DNA of 35,516 nt. Source: RYN-433 sp036558265 (GTDB lineage Bacteria > Planctomycetota > Phycisphaerae > Tepidisphaerales > Tepidisphaeraceae). The stretch's first letter is position 1; every line of letters begins with the position of its first letter. Of the stretch, positions 8,363 to 16,632 are shown piece after piece. The notes beneath the pieces were generated by a model. The model ran no database searches and was not told the origin of the DNA. It saw nothing but the letters and a program-made list of their open reading frames with translations. The DNA is taken from NCBI GenBank assembly GCA_036558265.1, contig DATBFY010000667.1:1-35516 (forward strand), in the 5' to 3' direction. Made by a program: the position numbers and the translations under genes.

Positions 8363-9595
8363 ATGCCGTTTTCGCCCATTCCCGAGATCCTGGAAGCGCT
8401 CAACGCCGGCCGGCCCATCGTGCTGGTGGACGATGAGGATCGTGAAAACGAGGGGGACATCGTCTACGCGGCAGAGAAATGCACGCCCGAGGCCATCAAT
8501 TTCATGGTCAAGCATGCCCGGGGTGTGGTTTGCCTCGCGTTGACGCCCGAGCAGTGCGACAAGCTGCGCCTGCACCCGCAGACGCACATCAACACGGCCC
8601 AGCTCGGTACGGCGTTTACGGTGACGGTGGATGCCCACCCGCGGTTTGGCGTGACCACCGGCGTGTCGGCCAAGGATCGGGCCAAGACCATTGAGGTCGC
8701 GATCGCCGAGGACGCCCAGCCGCAGGACCTTCTCCGCCCCGGTCATATCAACCCGTTGCGGGCGCGGGAAGGTGGTGTGCTGGTGCGGGCCGGGCAGACC
8801 GAAGGCTCGGTGGACCTGGCGCGCCTGGCGGGAATGAAGCCGGCGGCGGTCATCTGCGAGATCATGCGGGATGACGGCGAGATGGCCCGGCGGCCGGAGT
8901 TGGAGGAGTTCTGCCGCGTCCACGGCCTCTTGATGTGCACGATCGCGGACCTGATCAGCTATCGCCTCAAGAGCGAGCAGTTCGTCAAGCGGGTGGAGAC
9001 GATCGCGCTGCCGACGGCCTGGGGCACGTTCACGCTGCACGCGTACCAGAGCATCATCGACCCGCAGCCGCACTTGGCGCTATGCAAAGGCGGCATCGGC
9101 GACCTGGACCCGCAGACCGGCAAGGCGAGCGTCCACGAGGAGCCGGTGCTGGTGCGCGTCCACAGCGAGTGCCTGACCGGCGACGTCTTCGGCAGCGGCA
9201 AGTGCGACTGCGGCGGGCAACTGTCGGCGGCGATGCAGCAGATCGAGCAGGCCGGCAAGGGCGTGCTGCTCTACCTGCGCCAGGAAGGACGGGGCATCGG
9301 CCTGTTAAACAAGCTGCACGCATACGCGCTGCAGGAGCAGGGACTGGACACGGTCGAAGCGAACCTGCGCCTTGGCCTGCCGGTGGACAAGCGTGACTAC
9401 GGCATCGGTAGCCAGATCCTGCGCGACCTGGGCCTGCGCAAGCTGCTGATCATGACGAACAACCCGAAGAAGATTCACGGGATCGAGGGGTATGGATTGT
9501 CGATCGTGGATCAGGTCCCGATCCGGATCGAGCCGGGACCGCACAATAAGCGGTATCTCGAGACGAAGAAGACGAAGATGGGGCATCGGTTGTAG
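8363..9595 (+). CDS. ribBA: Bifunctional DHBP synthase / GTP cyclohydrolase II
   Basis: 410 residues. Residues 1 to about 200 are RibB, which makes 3,4-dihydroxy-2-butanone 4-phosphate from ribulose 5-phosphate. The acidic metal/substrate loop DDEDRENEGD is at 23-32. Residues about 205-405 are RibA (GTP cyclohydrolase II), with zinc ligands Cys270, Cys281 and Cys283 in the SECLTGDVFGSGKCDC segment, then YLRQEGRGIGL and RDYGIGSQIL. Both are the committed steps of riboflavin synthesis. ATG 8363 is the first residue of the normal family length. No FMN riboswitch is visible in the 174-base gap upstream. An hpnR-like gene follows after 37 bases. Confidence 0.95.
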   Translation: MPFSPIPEILEALNAGRPIVLVDDEDRENEGDIVYAAEKCTPEAINFMVKHARGVVCLALTPEQCDKLRLHPQTHINTAQLGTAFTVTVDAHPRFGVTTGVSAKDRAKTIEVAIAEDAQPQDLLRPGHINPLRAREGGVLVRAGQTEGSVDLARLAGMKPAAVICEIMRDDGEMARRPELEEFCRVHGLLMCTIADLISYRLKSEQFVKRVETIALPTAWGTFTLHAYQSIIDPQPHLALCKGGIGDLDPQTGKASVHEEPVLVRVHSECLTGDVFGSGKCDCGGQLSAAMQQIEQAGKGVLLYLRQEGRGIGLLNKLHAYALQEQGLDTVEANLRLGLPVDKRDYGIGSQILRDLGLRKLLIMTNNPKKIHGIEGYGLSIVDQVPIRIEPGPHNKRYLETKKTKMGHRL

Positions 9596-9632
9596 GGCGC
9601 GCTATGAGGGCGCGCGGAAGGAGCACGGCGCC

Positions 9633-11123
9633 ATGAAGGTCCTCCTGGTTCACCCCAGTGCTCTGTTGTATTCCGAAGTCTACCTGAGGCTGGAGCCGCT
9701 CGGCCTGGAGTGCGTAGGCCAGGCGCTGAAGCGCGCCGGGCATGAGGTGCGCCTCCTCGACCTGCAGATCTTTACCCACCGGGACTTCGCGAACGAGCTG
9801 AGCGATTTTCAGCCCGATGCGGTCGGGTTCAGCTTGAATTACTTGGCGAACGTGCCCGAAGCGATCGACCTGGCGAAGTCGGTCAAGCGGTCGTTCCCGC
9901 GGACGTTCGTGTTCGTTGGTGGTCACAGCGTCTCATTCATCGCGCAGGAGGTGCTGCAACACGGTGACGGCGCGATCGACGCGATCGTGCAGGGCGAAGG
10001 GGAGATCACGACCCCGCGAATGCTCGCCGCCGTCCCGAACGTGGACGGGATGCCGGGCGTCACGACCCTGAACGCGACCGGCCCGCGTCCCACGCTTCGC
10101 GCCGACATCAACGAATCGCGCCCCGCACGCGAGCTGACGCGCAAGCGTCACAAGTACTTCATCGGCGAGCTCGACCCGTGCGCATCCATCGAGTTCTCGC
10201 GCGACTGCCCGTAGGACTGCTCCTTCTGCAGCGCGTGGACGTTTTACGGCCGGAGCTATCGCCAGGCCGACCCCGCCGTGTGCGCCCAGGAGATGGCGTC
10301 GATCCGCGAACCCAACGTCTTCATCGTCGATGACGTCGCGTTCATCTACCCCGAACACGGGATGGCGATCGCGGACGAGATCGAGAAACGGCGCGTCCGC
10401 AAGCGTTACTATCTCGAGACCCGGTGCGACGTGCTCATCCGCAACCAGGAGGTGTTCGCGCGCTGGGCCAAGATGGGGTTGTGCTACATGTTCCTGGGGC
10501 TGGAGTCGCTCGACGAGCAGCAGCTCAAGGCGTTTCGCAAGCGCGTGACGCCGAACCAGAATTTCGAGGCGCTGGAAATCGCGCGGCGGCTGAAGGTGGA
10601 TGTCGCGATCAACCTGATCACCGACCCGTCCTGGGACCGGGCAGATTTCGAGCGCACGCGGCAGTGGGCGACCGAGGTTCCCGAGATCGTGCACCTGACC
10701 GTCGCGACGCCCTATCCCGGCACGGAACTGTTCCACACCGAGGCGCGCGAGCTGACCAGCGTCGATTACACGCTGTACGACATCCAGCACGCGGTGCTGC
10801 CCACCAAGCTCCCGCTGCGCGAGTTTTACGAACAGCTCGTGCAGACGCAGGAGATCATCAACCGCAAGTTCATGGGGTGGCGCACCGCCGCCGCCGTGTC
10901 GAAGATCCTCGCCGGGCAGTTGATCCGCGGGCAGACGAACTTCCTGAAGATGCTGTTCAAGTTCTCGAAGGTCTACAACGTCGACCGCTTCCACGCGGAT
11001 CATTTCCGCAAGGTCGATTACCCGATGCGCCGTCCGTCGGATTACCCGGCCAAGCTCCAGCCGCAGGAATTGCTGGTCCACCTTAACGTGGATCGCCGGC
11101 GCGAGGTCGCCCGGTCGTCGTGA
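9633..11123 (+). pseudogene. hpnR: Hopanoid C-3 methylase, interrupted by in-frame TAG
   Basis: A B12-binding radical SAM protein of 496 codons, from ATG 9633 (AAGGAG at 9618-9623). Residues 1-140 are the cobalamin-binding domain (MKVLLVHPSALLYSEVYLRL, then FVFVGGHSVSFIAQEVL). The radical SAM core begins at CASIEFSRDCP. I recognise HpnR from DPCASIEFSRDC, CSFCSAWTFYGRSYR, NVFIVDDVAFIYPEHG and TVATPYPGTELFHTEA. HpnR adds a methyl group at C-3 of hopanoids. The CX3CX2C motif reads C-P-amber-D-C-S-F-C: codon 194 (10212-10214) is TAG where family members have Trp (TGG), a one-base difference. The other 300 codons downstream remain intact and in frame. It may be a very young pseudogene, a sequencing error or readthrough. 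Confidence 0.82.
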
Positions 11124-11150
11124 GGCGAACGCCGCCGCGCACCTCGCCAA

Positions 11151-14102
11151 TTATCCCCTGATGGATATGGTCGCGTTGGGCGTGCGGATGGTCGTGGAGT
11201 GCTGCACGTCGCCCTCCTCGATGCTGTAAGTGGGCGTGGGGCGCTGCGAACCCTGTCGGGCGGCTGACATCAGGCGGGACAGGGTGATGGTGCCGAGCTG
11301 GTCGAAGCGGATGACCTGGTCGGGCGGGACCTGCAACTGGATGCTGCTGCGCGGGCCAGTCCGGATCTCGGCGTTTTCGGTCAGGGTCTGGCCGACCATC
11401 GCGGCTTTCCAGGGCTGGTCGGGCGCGAGGCGAACCTGCGCCAGGCCCCGCACACCGGTGATGGTGGCGATCCCATTCGGCCGCGTTGACGAGGTGGGAA
11501 CAGTTGCGGGGGCCGTGCCGGCGGCGGCGGTCGGACGGGTGGCGGTGGAGGGGCGGGGACCGAACCCAGTCATCCTTTCCCGGTCTACCGACGCCGGACC
11601 AAGCGAGTTCGCCGATTCTCGCTGGCTGGCCAAAACCGCGGCAGCGGCGGCGGCGCCGGGTGTGGCGCGCGCCTGCAGCGCCGACGCCGACGTCCGAAGC
11701 TCGATCGCGAACCGAGAATGCTCGGGCAGCGAGGCACGGCAGCGCTGTGCCGCGAGCGCGGCGGTTTCCGCGGCCAGGGCAAGTTCGCCGGCCGACTCCA
11801 GCGAGCGCGCCAGGGCATCGAGGGACATGACGACCTGCGGATGGGTCGGGCCCAGCGCCCGCTCCTGGTCCGCGAGCAGTTGCCTGCGCAGGTCGATTGC
11901 GCCGGGCCTGACGAGGCGCTCGGCTCGGGCGACGAGAATGCCGCGGGCGATCAGCGTCGCGGGATGGTCGGGCCCGAACGCCGACCGCCGCGCCGTTACA
12001 AACGATTCGTGCAGCTTGTCGGCATCGCCCGTGCGGCCGGCGTAGTCGAGCAGGTTGCCCAGGTCGATGACCGGGAGCGGCGCCAGCGCGTTGGGCGCGG
12101 CCGGCGCATCCGCGAGGCCCGCGGCGACGTCGCGATAAAGTCGCTCGGCCGAACCGAAGTCGTTGCGATAGAGCTTGACCGCGGCGAGCAGGTACGCGGC
12201 CGCGAGCGTGCGGGAATGTTTGGGACCCAGTGACCGGCGACGCTCGTCCGCGACCCGACCGTAAAGCGAATCGGCGGCGTCGAGGACCTCCGCGTGGGCG
12301 CGCAGCGGCACGGCCAGGCCCACCGGGCTTCGCGACATCCCCGCCAGCTCGTCCTCGCACGTCTCGAGTCTTGTCGAAAGCGTGGCGAGCAGGAGGGGCC
12401 TGGCTTGCTCCAGGAGGCTTTGCGATTCGGCCGGCGGCAGCATCGACCCGCGGGCGACCAGCACGTCGGCCAGCCGCATGGCCGACATCTGCGTGTCGGG
12501 GTCAGACGGGCCCAGCGCCTGGCGGCGGCCTTCGTACGCGCGGCGGAAGCGCGTCTCGGCCTCGTCCCACGCGCCGCGGAGCTGCGCGGCGCGGCCGAGC
12601 CAGTGGACGGAATCCAGCGCCTCGGGATCGTCGGCGCCGCGGATGCGCTCCCGGAACGCCAGCGCGGCGTCCAGGTGCGCTTCGGCGTAGGCGAAGACGG
12701 CCTGGTCGAGGAGCATCACGCCGACGACGTGGTGGACGGCGGCGCGCATGTCGGGCTGGTCGGCGAAGATCTGGTCGGCCGCCTGCCCGGCGCGGGAGAG
12801 GAAATCGGGGATGCGCGCGCCGCCGCTGCTGACGCCGCCCGCGGGCAGTTCGGACGACACGCCCTGTAACAGGTAGGACTGCACGAAGCTGTAGGCCTTG
12901 CTCCGCCGCGCTTCCCGCTCGGCCGCCATACGCTGGACGACCTCGGCGTGCTGGGCGTGGCGCGCGCGGACCAATCCGAACGTCGCCGCAGCCAGCCCCA
13001 CCAGCAGCGCAATCGCGACCGCCGCCGTCGCCGCCACCATCCCGCGGTTGCGGCGGACGAACTTGCGCAGGCGGTGGATCCGCCCCGGCGGGCCGGCCCA
13101 GATCGGCTGATGATCCAGGTAACGCCGCACGTCGTCCGCCAGCGCGCTGGCGGTCTGGTATCGGCGGCCGCGATCCTTCTCCATCGCCCGCATCACGATC
13201 CAGTCCAGATCCCCGCGCAGGAGACGGCGCAGGCGCTTCGGGTCGGTCTGCCGGCAGGCGGCGACCTGCGCCGCCGTCTCGCCCAGCGCGGTCAGGCGCG
13301 TGCTGGGGCGCGGCGGCTCGACCTCGCGCACGATCCGCTGGATCTCCCCCAGCGCTGCGCTGCGGAACTGCTCGGGCGTGAACGGCGTGGTCCCGGTCAG
13401 CAGCTCATACAAAAGCACCCCCAGGCTGTAGACGTCGCTCCGCGTGTCGATGTCGCCGCCCGCCGCGCTCATGTCCGCCTGCTCGGGCGACATGTACTGC
13501 GGGGTGCCGATCATCTGGCGGATCTCGGTCACCAGCGTGCGGTCGGTCAGCCGCTGGTCGGCCGTCGCCTTGGCGATGCCGAAGTCGATGACGACCGGTA
13601 CGGCCGTCCCTTCCCGCTGGGCCACCAGCACGTTGCTGGGCTTGAGGTCGCGGTGGATGATCCCCTTGTGGTGCGCGTGCTGAACGGCGCGGCAGACGTC
13701 GACGAACAGTTCCAGCCTCGCCCGCGGCGCCAGGTTGCCGTGGTCGCAATACTGCGTGATCGGCAATCCCTTGACCAGGTCCATCACGAAATACGGCCGG
13801 CCGGTCTCGGTCGCGCCGGCATCGAGCACCCGGGCGATGTTCGGGTGCTCCATCAGCGCCAGCGCCTGCCGCTCGGCCTCGAACCGCGCGATCACCTGCC
13901 GCGTGTCCATCCCCGCCTTGATGACCTTGAGCGCGATCCGCCGGCGCACCGGGTGATCCTGCTCGGCGAGAAAGACCGTGCCGAAGCCCCCCTCGCCCAG
14001 ACGCTGGAGCAACTTGTAGCGGCCGATCCGGCCGGCGGGCGCATCGGCGGCGCTGATCGCCTGGGTGACGGTCTGATCGATGTCTTCGCCTTGATCGCCC
14101 AT
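11151..14102 (-). CDS. Ser/Thr protein kinase with TM helix, TPR-like ectodomain and FecR-like tail
   Basis: 983 residues from ATG 14102, chosen for GGAG 6 bases upstream. In-frame ATGs at 14114 and 14120 lack such a site. Residues about 20-310 are a complete PknB-type kinase: glycine loop LGEGGFGTVFLAEQ, Lys in IALKVIKAG, HRDLKPSN near 148, DFG near 172, and SPEQ. One transmembrane helix is at about 354-379. The outer part (about 400-830) is alpha-helical with TPR-like units such as LGRAAQLRGAWDEAETRFRRAYEGRRQALG. After a Thr/Pro-rich stretch, the last 100 residues look like a FecR domain (VRLAPDQPWKAAMVGQTLTENAEIRTGPRSSIQL), ending abruptly at TPNATISIRG. Signal and targets are unknown. It is convergent with hpnR and divergent from the SecD-head gene. 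Confidence 0.9.
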   Translation of the reverse strand: MGDQGEDIDQTVTQAISAADAPAGRIGRYKLLQRLGEGGFGTVFLAEQDHPVRRRIALKVIKAGMDTRQVIARFEAERQALALMEHPNIARVLDAGATETGRPYFVMDLVKGLPITQYCDHGNLAPRARLELFVDVCRAVQHAHHKGIIHRDLKPSNVLVAQREGTAVPVVIDFGIAKATADQRLTDRTLVTEIRQMIGTPQYMSPEQADMSAAGGDIDTRSDVYSLGVLLYELLTGTTPFTPEQFRSAALGEIQRIVREVEPPRPSTRLTALGETAAQVAACRQTDPKRLRRLLRGDLDWIVMRAMEKDRGRRYQTASALADDVRRYLDHQPIWAGPPGRIHRLRKFVRRNRGMVAATAAVAIALLVGLAAATFGLVRARHAQHAEVVQRMAAEREARRSKAYSFVQSYLLQGVSSELPAGGVSSGGARIPDFLSRAGQAADQIFADQPDMRAAVHHVVGVMLLDQAVFAYAEAHLDAALAFRERIRGADDPEALDSVHWLGRAAQLRGAWDEAETRFRRAYEGRRQALGPSDPDTQMSAMRLADVLVARGSMLPPAESQSLLEQARPLLLATLSTRLETCEDELAGMSRSPVGLAVPLRAHAEVLDAADSLYGRVADERRRSLGPKHSRTLAAAYLLAAVKLYRNDFGSAERLYRDVAAGLADAPAAPNALAPLPVIDLGNLLDYAGRTGDADKLHESFVTARRSAFGPDHPATLIARGILVARAERLVRPGAIDLRRQLLADQERALGPTHPQVVMSLDALARSLESAGELALAAETAALAAQRCRASLPEHSRFAIELRTSASALQARATPGAAAAAAVLASQRESANSLGPASVDRERMTGFGPRPSTATRPTAAAGTAPATVPTSSTRPNGIATITGVRGLAQVRLAPDQPWKAAMVGQTLTENAEIRTGPRSSIQLQVPPDQVIRFDQLGTITLSRLMSAARQGSQRPTPTYSIEEGDVQHSTTIRTPNATISIRG

Positions 14103-14167
14103 CACGGGCTCCATCCGCATGCGCTCACGAGAGCAGCCACATCCGTTTACGCCCGATGGCCGCGCAT

Positions 14168-14218
14168 GATTCTACAACGATCGCCCGTTGCCGGTATGCC
14201 CGGATTAGGGTAGGTCCG
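14168..14218. promoter_or_regulatory. 51-bp divergent-gap element, copy A
   Basis: The sequence between GATTCTACAACG and TAGGTCCG matches 40 of 51 bases, without gaps, with copy B at 15168-15218. It contains an inverted repeat CAACG-N6-CGTTG (14175-14190). It sits in the gap between the kinase (minus) and the SecD-head gene (plus). It could be a shared operator or promoter, or a member of a dispersed repeat family. Confidence 0.55.
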
Positions 14219-14241
14219 ACATTTGGGTAGGGCGACCGCAT

Positions 14242-14324
14242 TGGGAGGGCGAGCCTCCGTGCGAGCCGCTCGCTTCCCCGAAGGCGAGCCCTCAGAATGG
14301 CTCGGGCGGAGCCTTGCCCTCCCA
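14242..14324. repeat. Nested palindromic intergenic repeat
   Basis: Outer arms TGGGAGGGC (14242-14250) and GCCCTCCCA (14316-14324) are perfect 9-bp inverted repeats. Two inner pairs are nested: CGAGCC (14262-14267) with GGCTCG (14299-14304), and GCTCGC (14268-14273) with GCGAGC (14284-14289). The 83-bp element would fold into one long hairpin. It lies upstream of the gene at 14352 and may be in its leader. It is unlike the palindrome at 4756. Confidence 0.75.
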
Positions 14325-14351
14325 CTTAGTCCCTTTGCCTCCGAGGAAATC

Positions 14352-14906
14352 ATGCGCATCTCCACCTTGCTGATCGCACTTCTGACGCTAAGCCCCTTCC
14401 TGATCGCAGACGATTCCACGTCCGATCAAACCGAACGGGAGCGAACCAGGCGTCTGAACGCATGGCGCGCCAGCGAGCAGGGCCAGGCCGCCCTCAAGGA
14501 GATCACCGCCATCGACTCGCGCCTGCAGCTCCGCCTCGTCCTCGACAAGGACGCCCCCGGACAATTCGACGAGGTCGCCGACCCCTCGAGCGGCGGAAAG
14601 CTCCGTATCACCAGGGAAGTCCTGCTTAATGAAAAGGCGTTCTCGTCCGCGTCGGTCGTCACCGACGACAAGGGCGGTGCCGCCGCGCGCGTGCGCGCCA
14701 CCCTCACCGACGCGGGCGCCAACCAGATGGAATGGGTCACCTCCCGAAACATCAATCACCGGCTGGCCATCCTCTTCGACGGCAAGCTCCTTATGGCCCC
14801 GAGCATTCGCTCGACCATCCGCCAATCCCTCGAGATCAACGGCGGCGCCGGTCTCTCCAAGGCCGAAGGCGAAAAGCTCGTCGCCGCAATCCAGGGGAAC
14901 AAATAG
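14352..14906 (+). CDS. Secreted orphan SecD P1-head-domain protein
   Basis: 184 residues from ATG 14352, with GAGGAA just upstream. A signal peptide is present (MRISTLLIALLTLSPFLIA, probable cleavage before DD). Residues about 55-180 resemble the SecDF P1 head subdomain: SASVVTDDKGGAAARVRAT, then NHRLAILFDGKLLMAPSIRS and the ending LSKAEGEKLVAAI. In SecD this domain caps the periplasmic part of the translocation motor. Here it has no membrane helices and no SecD/SecF genes nearby, so it is unlikely to be SecD itself. It could be a periplasmic folding or binding module. The assignment rests on motif resemblance. Confidence 0.72.
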   Translation: MRISTLLIALLTLSPFLIADDSTSDQTERERTRRLNAWRASEQGQAALKEITAIDSRLQLRLVLDKDAPGQFDEVADPSSGGKLRITREVLLNEKAFSSASVVTDDKGGAAARVRATLTDAGANQMEWVTSRNINHRLAILFDGKLLMAPSIRSTIRQSLEINGGAGLSKAEGEKLVAAIQGNK

Positions 14907-14934
14907 CCCCGACCCCGCCGGCAGTTGGGGCCGG

Positions 14935-15135
14935 CTAATCCTTGGGCGCAAATCCGTTCCGGTTAATCGGGCTGGCCTGGCTGAGCTCCACCCCTCTCGT
15001 ATCGAGCTTGCGCGGGTGCTTCTTGGCGCACTCGATGCACGTCGTGACGCCCGGCAGCGCCTCCAGGCGCGCGGGCGCGATCGGCCGACCACAAAGATTG
15101 CAAAGCTTGCGGGAGGGTTGGCTTTGTTCTGACAT
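14935..15135 (-). CDS. Small DksA/TraR-type zinc-finger protein
   Basis: 66 residues from ATG 15135, with GGAG 5 bases upstream. It carries a four-Cys zinc finger of the DksA/TraR type, CNLCGRPI at about 12-19 and TCIECAKK at about 32-39, with LEALPGVT between them, as in the C-terminal finger of DksA. The long coiled coil of DksA, with its acidic tip, is missing, so a direct role at the RNA polymerase secondary channel is doubtful. It resembles the stand-alone finger proteins of many bacteria. An ATG at 15162 would extend it by nine residues but has no ribosome-binding site. It is convergent with the SecD-head gene. Confidence 0.8.
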   Translation of the reverse strand: MSEQSQPSRKLCNLCGRPIAPARLEALPGVTTCIECAKKHPRKLDTRGVELSQASPINRNGFAPKD

Positions 15136-15167
15136 GGCGTCTCCGGTGCCAGCAATGGCCATGCCCT

Positions 15168-15218
15168 GATTTTACAACGGTTACGCGTTGTCAGTAGGCC
15201 CCGATTGGAGTAGGTCCG
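15168..15218. promoter_or_regulatory. 51-bp divergent-gap element, copy B
   Basis: This is the partner of copy A (14168-14218), with 40 of 51 bases identical and the same CAACG-N6-CGTTG inverted repeat (15175-15190) and TAGGTCCG end. It lies between the zinc-finger gene (minus) and the gene at 15236 (plus), again a divergent gap. A further short palindrome TCCGTC-A-GACGGA follows directly at 15215-15227. Confidence 0.55.
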
Positions 15219-15235
15219 TCAGACGGAGTCGCCCC

Positions 15236-16105
15236 ATGTCCGACCTTATCGATTGGCCGCGACCGCACTACGACCCCCTTACCCAACCCGCTCCCGATGC
15301 GGCCGAGCTGTTTTACCTGGTCGTCGGTCCGCCCCCGCCCCAGCCGCTGCCAGTCAGCCGCAAACGGCATCACCTCGATCACCTGGAAACGAATCTCAAG
15401 ATCACCACGCATCGCCGCGCGGACGACCCGCCGTGGTTCGACGGCTGGTTCGCCGAGCCGCTGGGCCGGCAGATCGACGGCCTGTTCGCCAACCCCGATG
15501 AGATCCGCTCGGCCACATCGCTGACGATCGTCCGCGGCCAGTTCCCCGACGCCCCGGACCTGAACTACCTGCGCAACACCGCCGGCGTCGTCTCCGCCAT
15601 CGCCGACACGCCCGGCACGCTGGCCATCTTCGACGCGCTGGCGACCACCTGGTGGCGCCTGGGCGAGTGGCGCGAGGCCTTCGTCGATCGTAGCGAGTTC
15701 CACATCGCCGATCACATCTTCATCACCGTGACCGATGACCCAAGCCGCCACCCCGGCATCTGGACCCACACGCGGGGCATGGTCAAGTTCGCCCGCCCGG
15801 AGCTCGAGATCCGTCATCTCTCCGGCGACTACGACACGCGCAACCCGGCCATCCGCGCGTCGGGCCACGTCCTCAACGGCATCGGCAGCTACCTCGCGCA
15901 GGGCGCGGCCGTCCGCGACGCCCAGAACATGTTCCTCCCCGACACCGACGCCACGATCACCTTCGTTCACCACACCGACGAGGCGACCCGCAAGCACTTC
16001 AACAACACGTCGATCGAGATCTGCGACTTCGACGAGCGAACCGGACGCGCGATGGACGGGGCGCCAAGACTTCTGGAACGATCGGCGCGTCGAGCCGAGA
16101 CCTGA
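15236..16105 (+). CDS. Uncharacterised protein
   Basis: 289 residues from ATG 15236, with GGAG 7 bases upstream. No signal peptide, membrane segment or known catalytic motif is seen, so it is probably cytoplasmic. The N-terminus is Pro-rich and the middle has an alpha/beta character. The segment HPGIWTHTRGMVKFARPELEIRHLSGD, then GSYLAQGAAVRDAQ, is reminiscent of the DUF4261-type proteins, but the match is weak and I would not name it. The DNA composition is typical for the region. The last residues (LLERSARRAET) are low in information. Its only clear context is the 51-bp element upstream. Confidence 0.65.
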   Translation: MSDLIDWPRPHYDPLTQPAPDAAELFYLVVGPPPPQPLPVSRKRHHLDHLETNLKITTHRRADDPPWFDGWFAEPLGRQIDGLFANPDEIRSATSLTIVRGQFPDAPDLNYLRNTAGVVSAIADTPGTLAIFDALATTWWRLGEWREAFVDRSEFHIADHIFITVTDDPSRHPGIWTHTRGMVKFARPELEIRHLSGDYDTRNPAIRASGHVLNGIGSYLAQGAAVRDAQNMFLPDTDATITFVHHTDEATRKHFNNTSIEICDFDERTGRAMDGAPRLLERSARRAET

Positions 16106-16166
16106 GCGTCTTTGGGCGTTTTGTGGTGCAGCCTCATTCGAAGTGATAATCTTGTGTACAGGCGAA

Positions 16167-16355
16167 ATGACTCACGATCCGAGCAAGCGGCACAAAGGCG
16201 AGATCTTGTCATACGGTTATCGTAAGCCAACGGTTCCGCGCTCAGCCCGAGATTGGCTGATCGCGATTACGTTGACTCTTTCCCTGATTCTCGCGTTCTA
16301 CATTGCACTGTTCTTCGGGTTGTGGAGATTTTTTAGAATGCTGCCGGCTCCATGA
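16167..16355 (+). CDS. Small membrane protein
   Basis: 62 residues, MTHDPSKRHKGEILSYGYRKP followed by one hydrophobic helix (about 29-51, DWLIAITLTLSLILAFYIAL) and a short basic/aromatic tail. The positively charged N-terminus suggests an inside start. The DNA is visibly lower in GC than its neighbours. A weak ribosome-binding site (AGG at 16160-16162) precedes the ATG. The function is unknown. Short length and lack of a family make it only moderately certain. Confidence 0.5.
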   Translation: MTHDPSKRHKGEILSYGYRKPTVPRSARDWLIAITLTLSLILAFYIALFFGLWRFFRMLPAP

Positions 16356-16632
16356 AAGGCGGGCGACTGATTAGGCGTGTCCGCGTGACCAGCGACAACA
16401 CGACGGTGTGGGGTCTGCGCCCAGGTGTCGGCCAGCGAGCCGGGGTCGTGGGCATCCTCGACCGAGGTCTATGACACGACCGGGTTCACCACCCAGGGGG
16501 CGGGACTCGTCGGCTTCGCCCCCGGGCGCCAACGCGCCGGCGGTCCCGTGCTTCCGGCTCAAGAGCGACCGGGCGACACGTGCAGCACAATGCGAACCGC
16601 AACGTCGTCGCTTCGGCCCGGGTAATCACAAC
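16356..16632. other. Intergenic gap of 277 bases
   Basis: No gene is called. Frames are open through much of it because of the high GC. One frame, from 16389 onward, reads VSASEPGSWASSTEVYDTTGF, which has the look of a degraded coding fragment but cannot be assigned. No promoter was recognised. Confidence 0.3.

Noticed and set aside
10212..10214. Programmed decoding of the hpnR TAG as pyrrolysine or another amino acid
   Set aside because: No downstream stem-loop or decoding gene is visible in the window and other genes here use TAG as a normal stop (for example the Lnt and ribBA ends). It remains only a possibility to test.
9933..11150. Minus-strand open frame opposite hpnR, considered because hpnR is interrupted
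   Set aside because: The translation has no recognisable domain, while both halves of the plus strand match HpnR strongly. The amber codon does not make the antisense frame real.
14917..14929. GCCGGC repeats between the convergent SecD-head and zinc-finger genes as a bidirectional terminator
   Set aside because: The stem is short and no T-tract follows in either direction.
16389..16500. Possible remnant of a primase- or phage-like coding sequence (SASEPGSWASSTEVYDT)
   Set aside because: The resemblance is to a short, composition-prone stretch and no flanking frame supports it.
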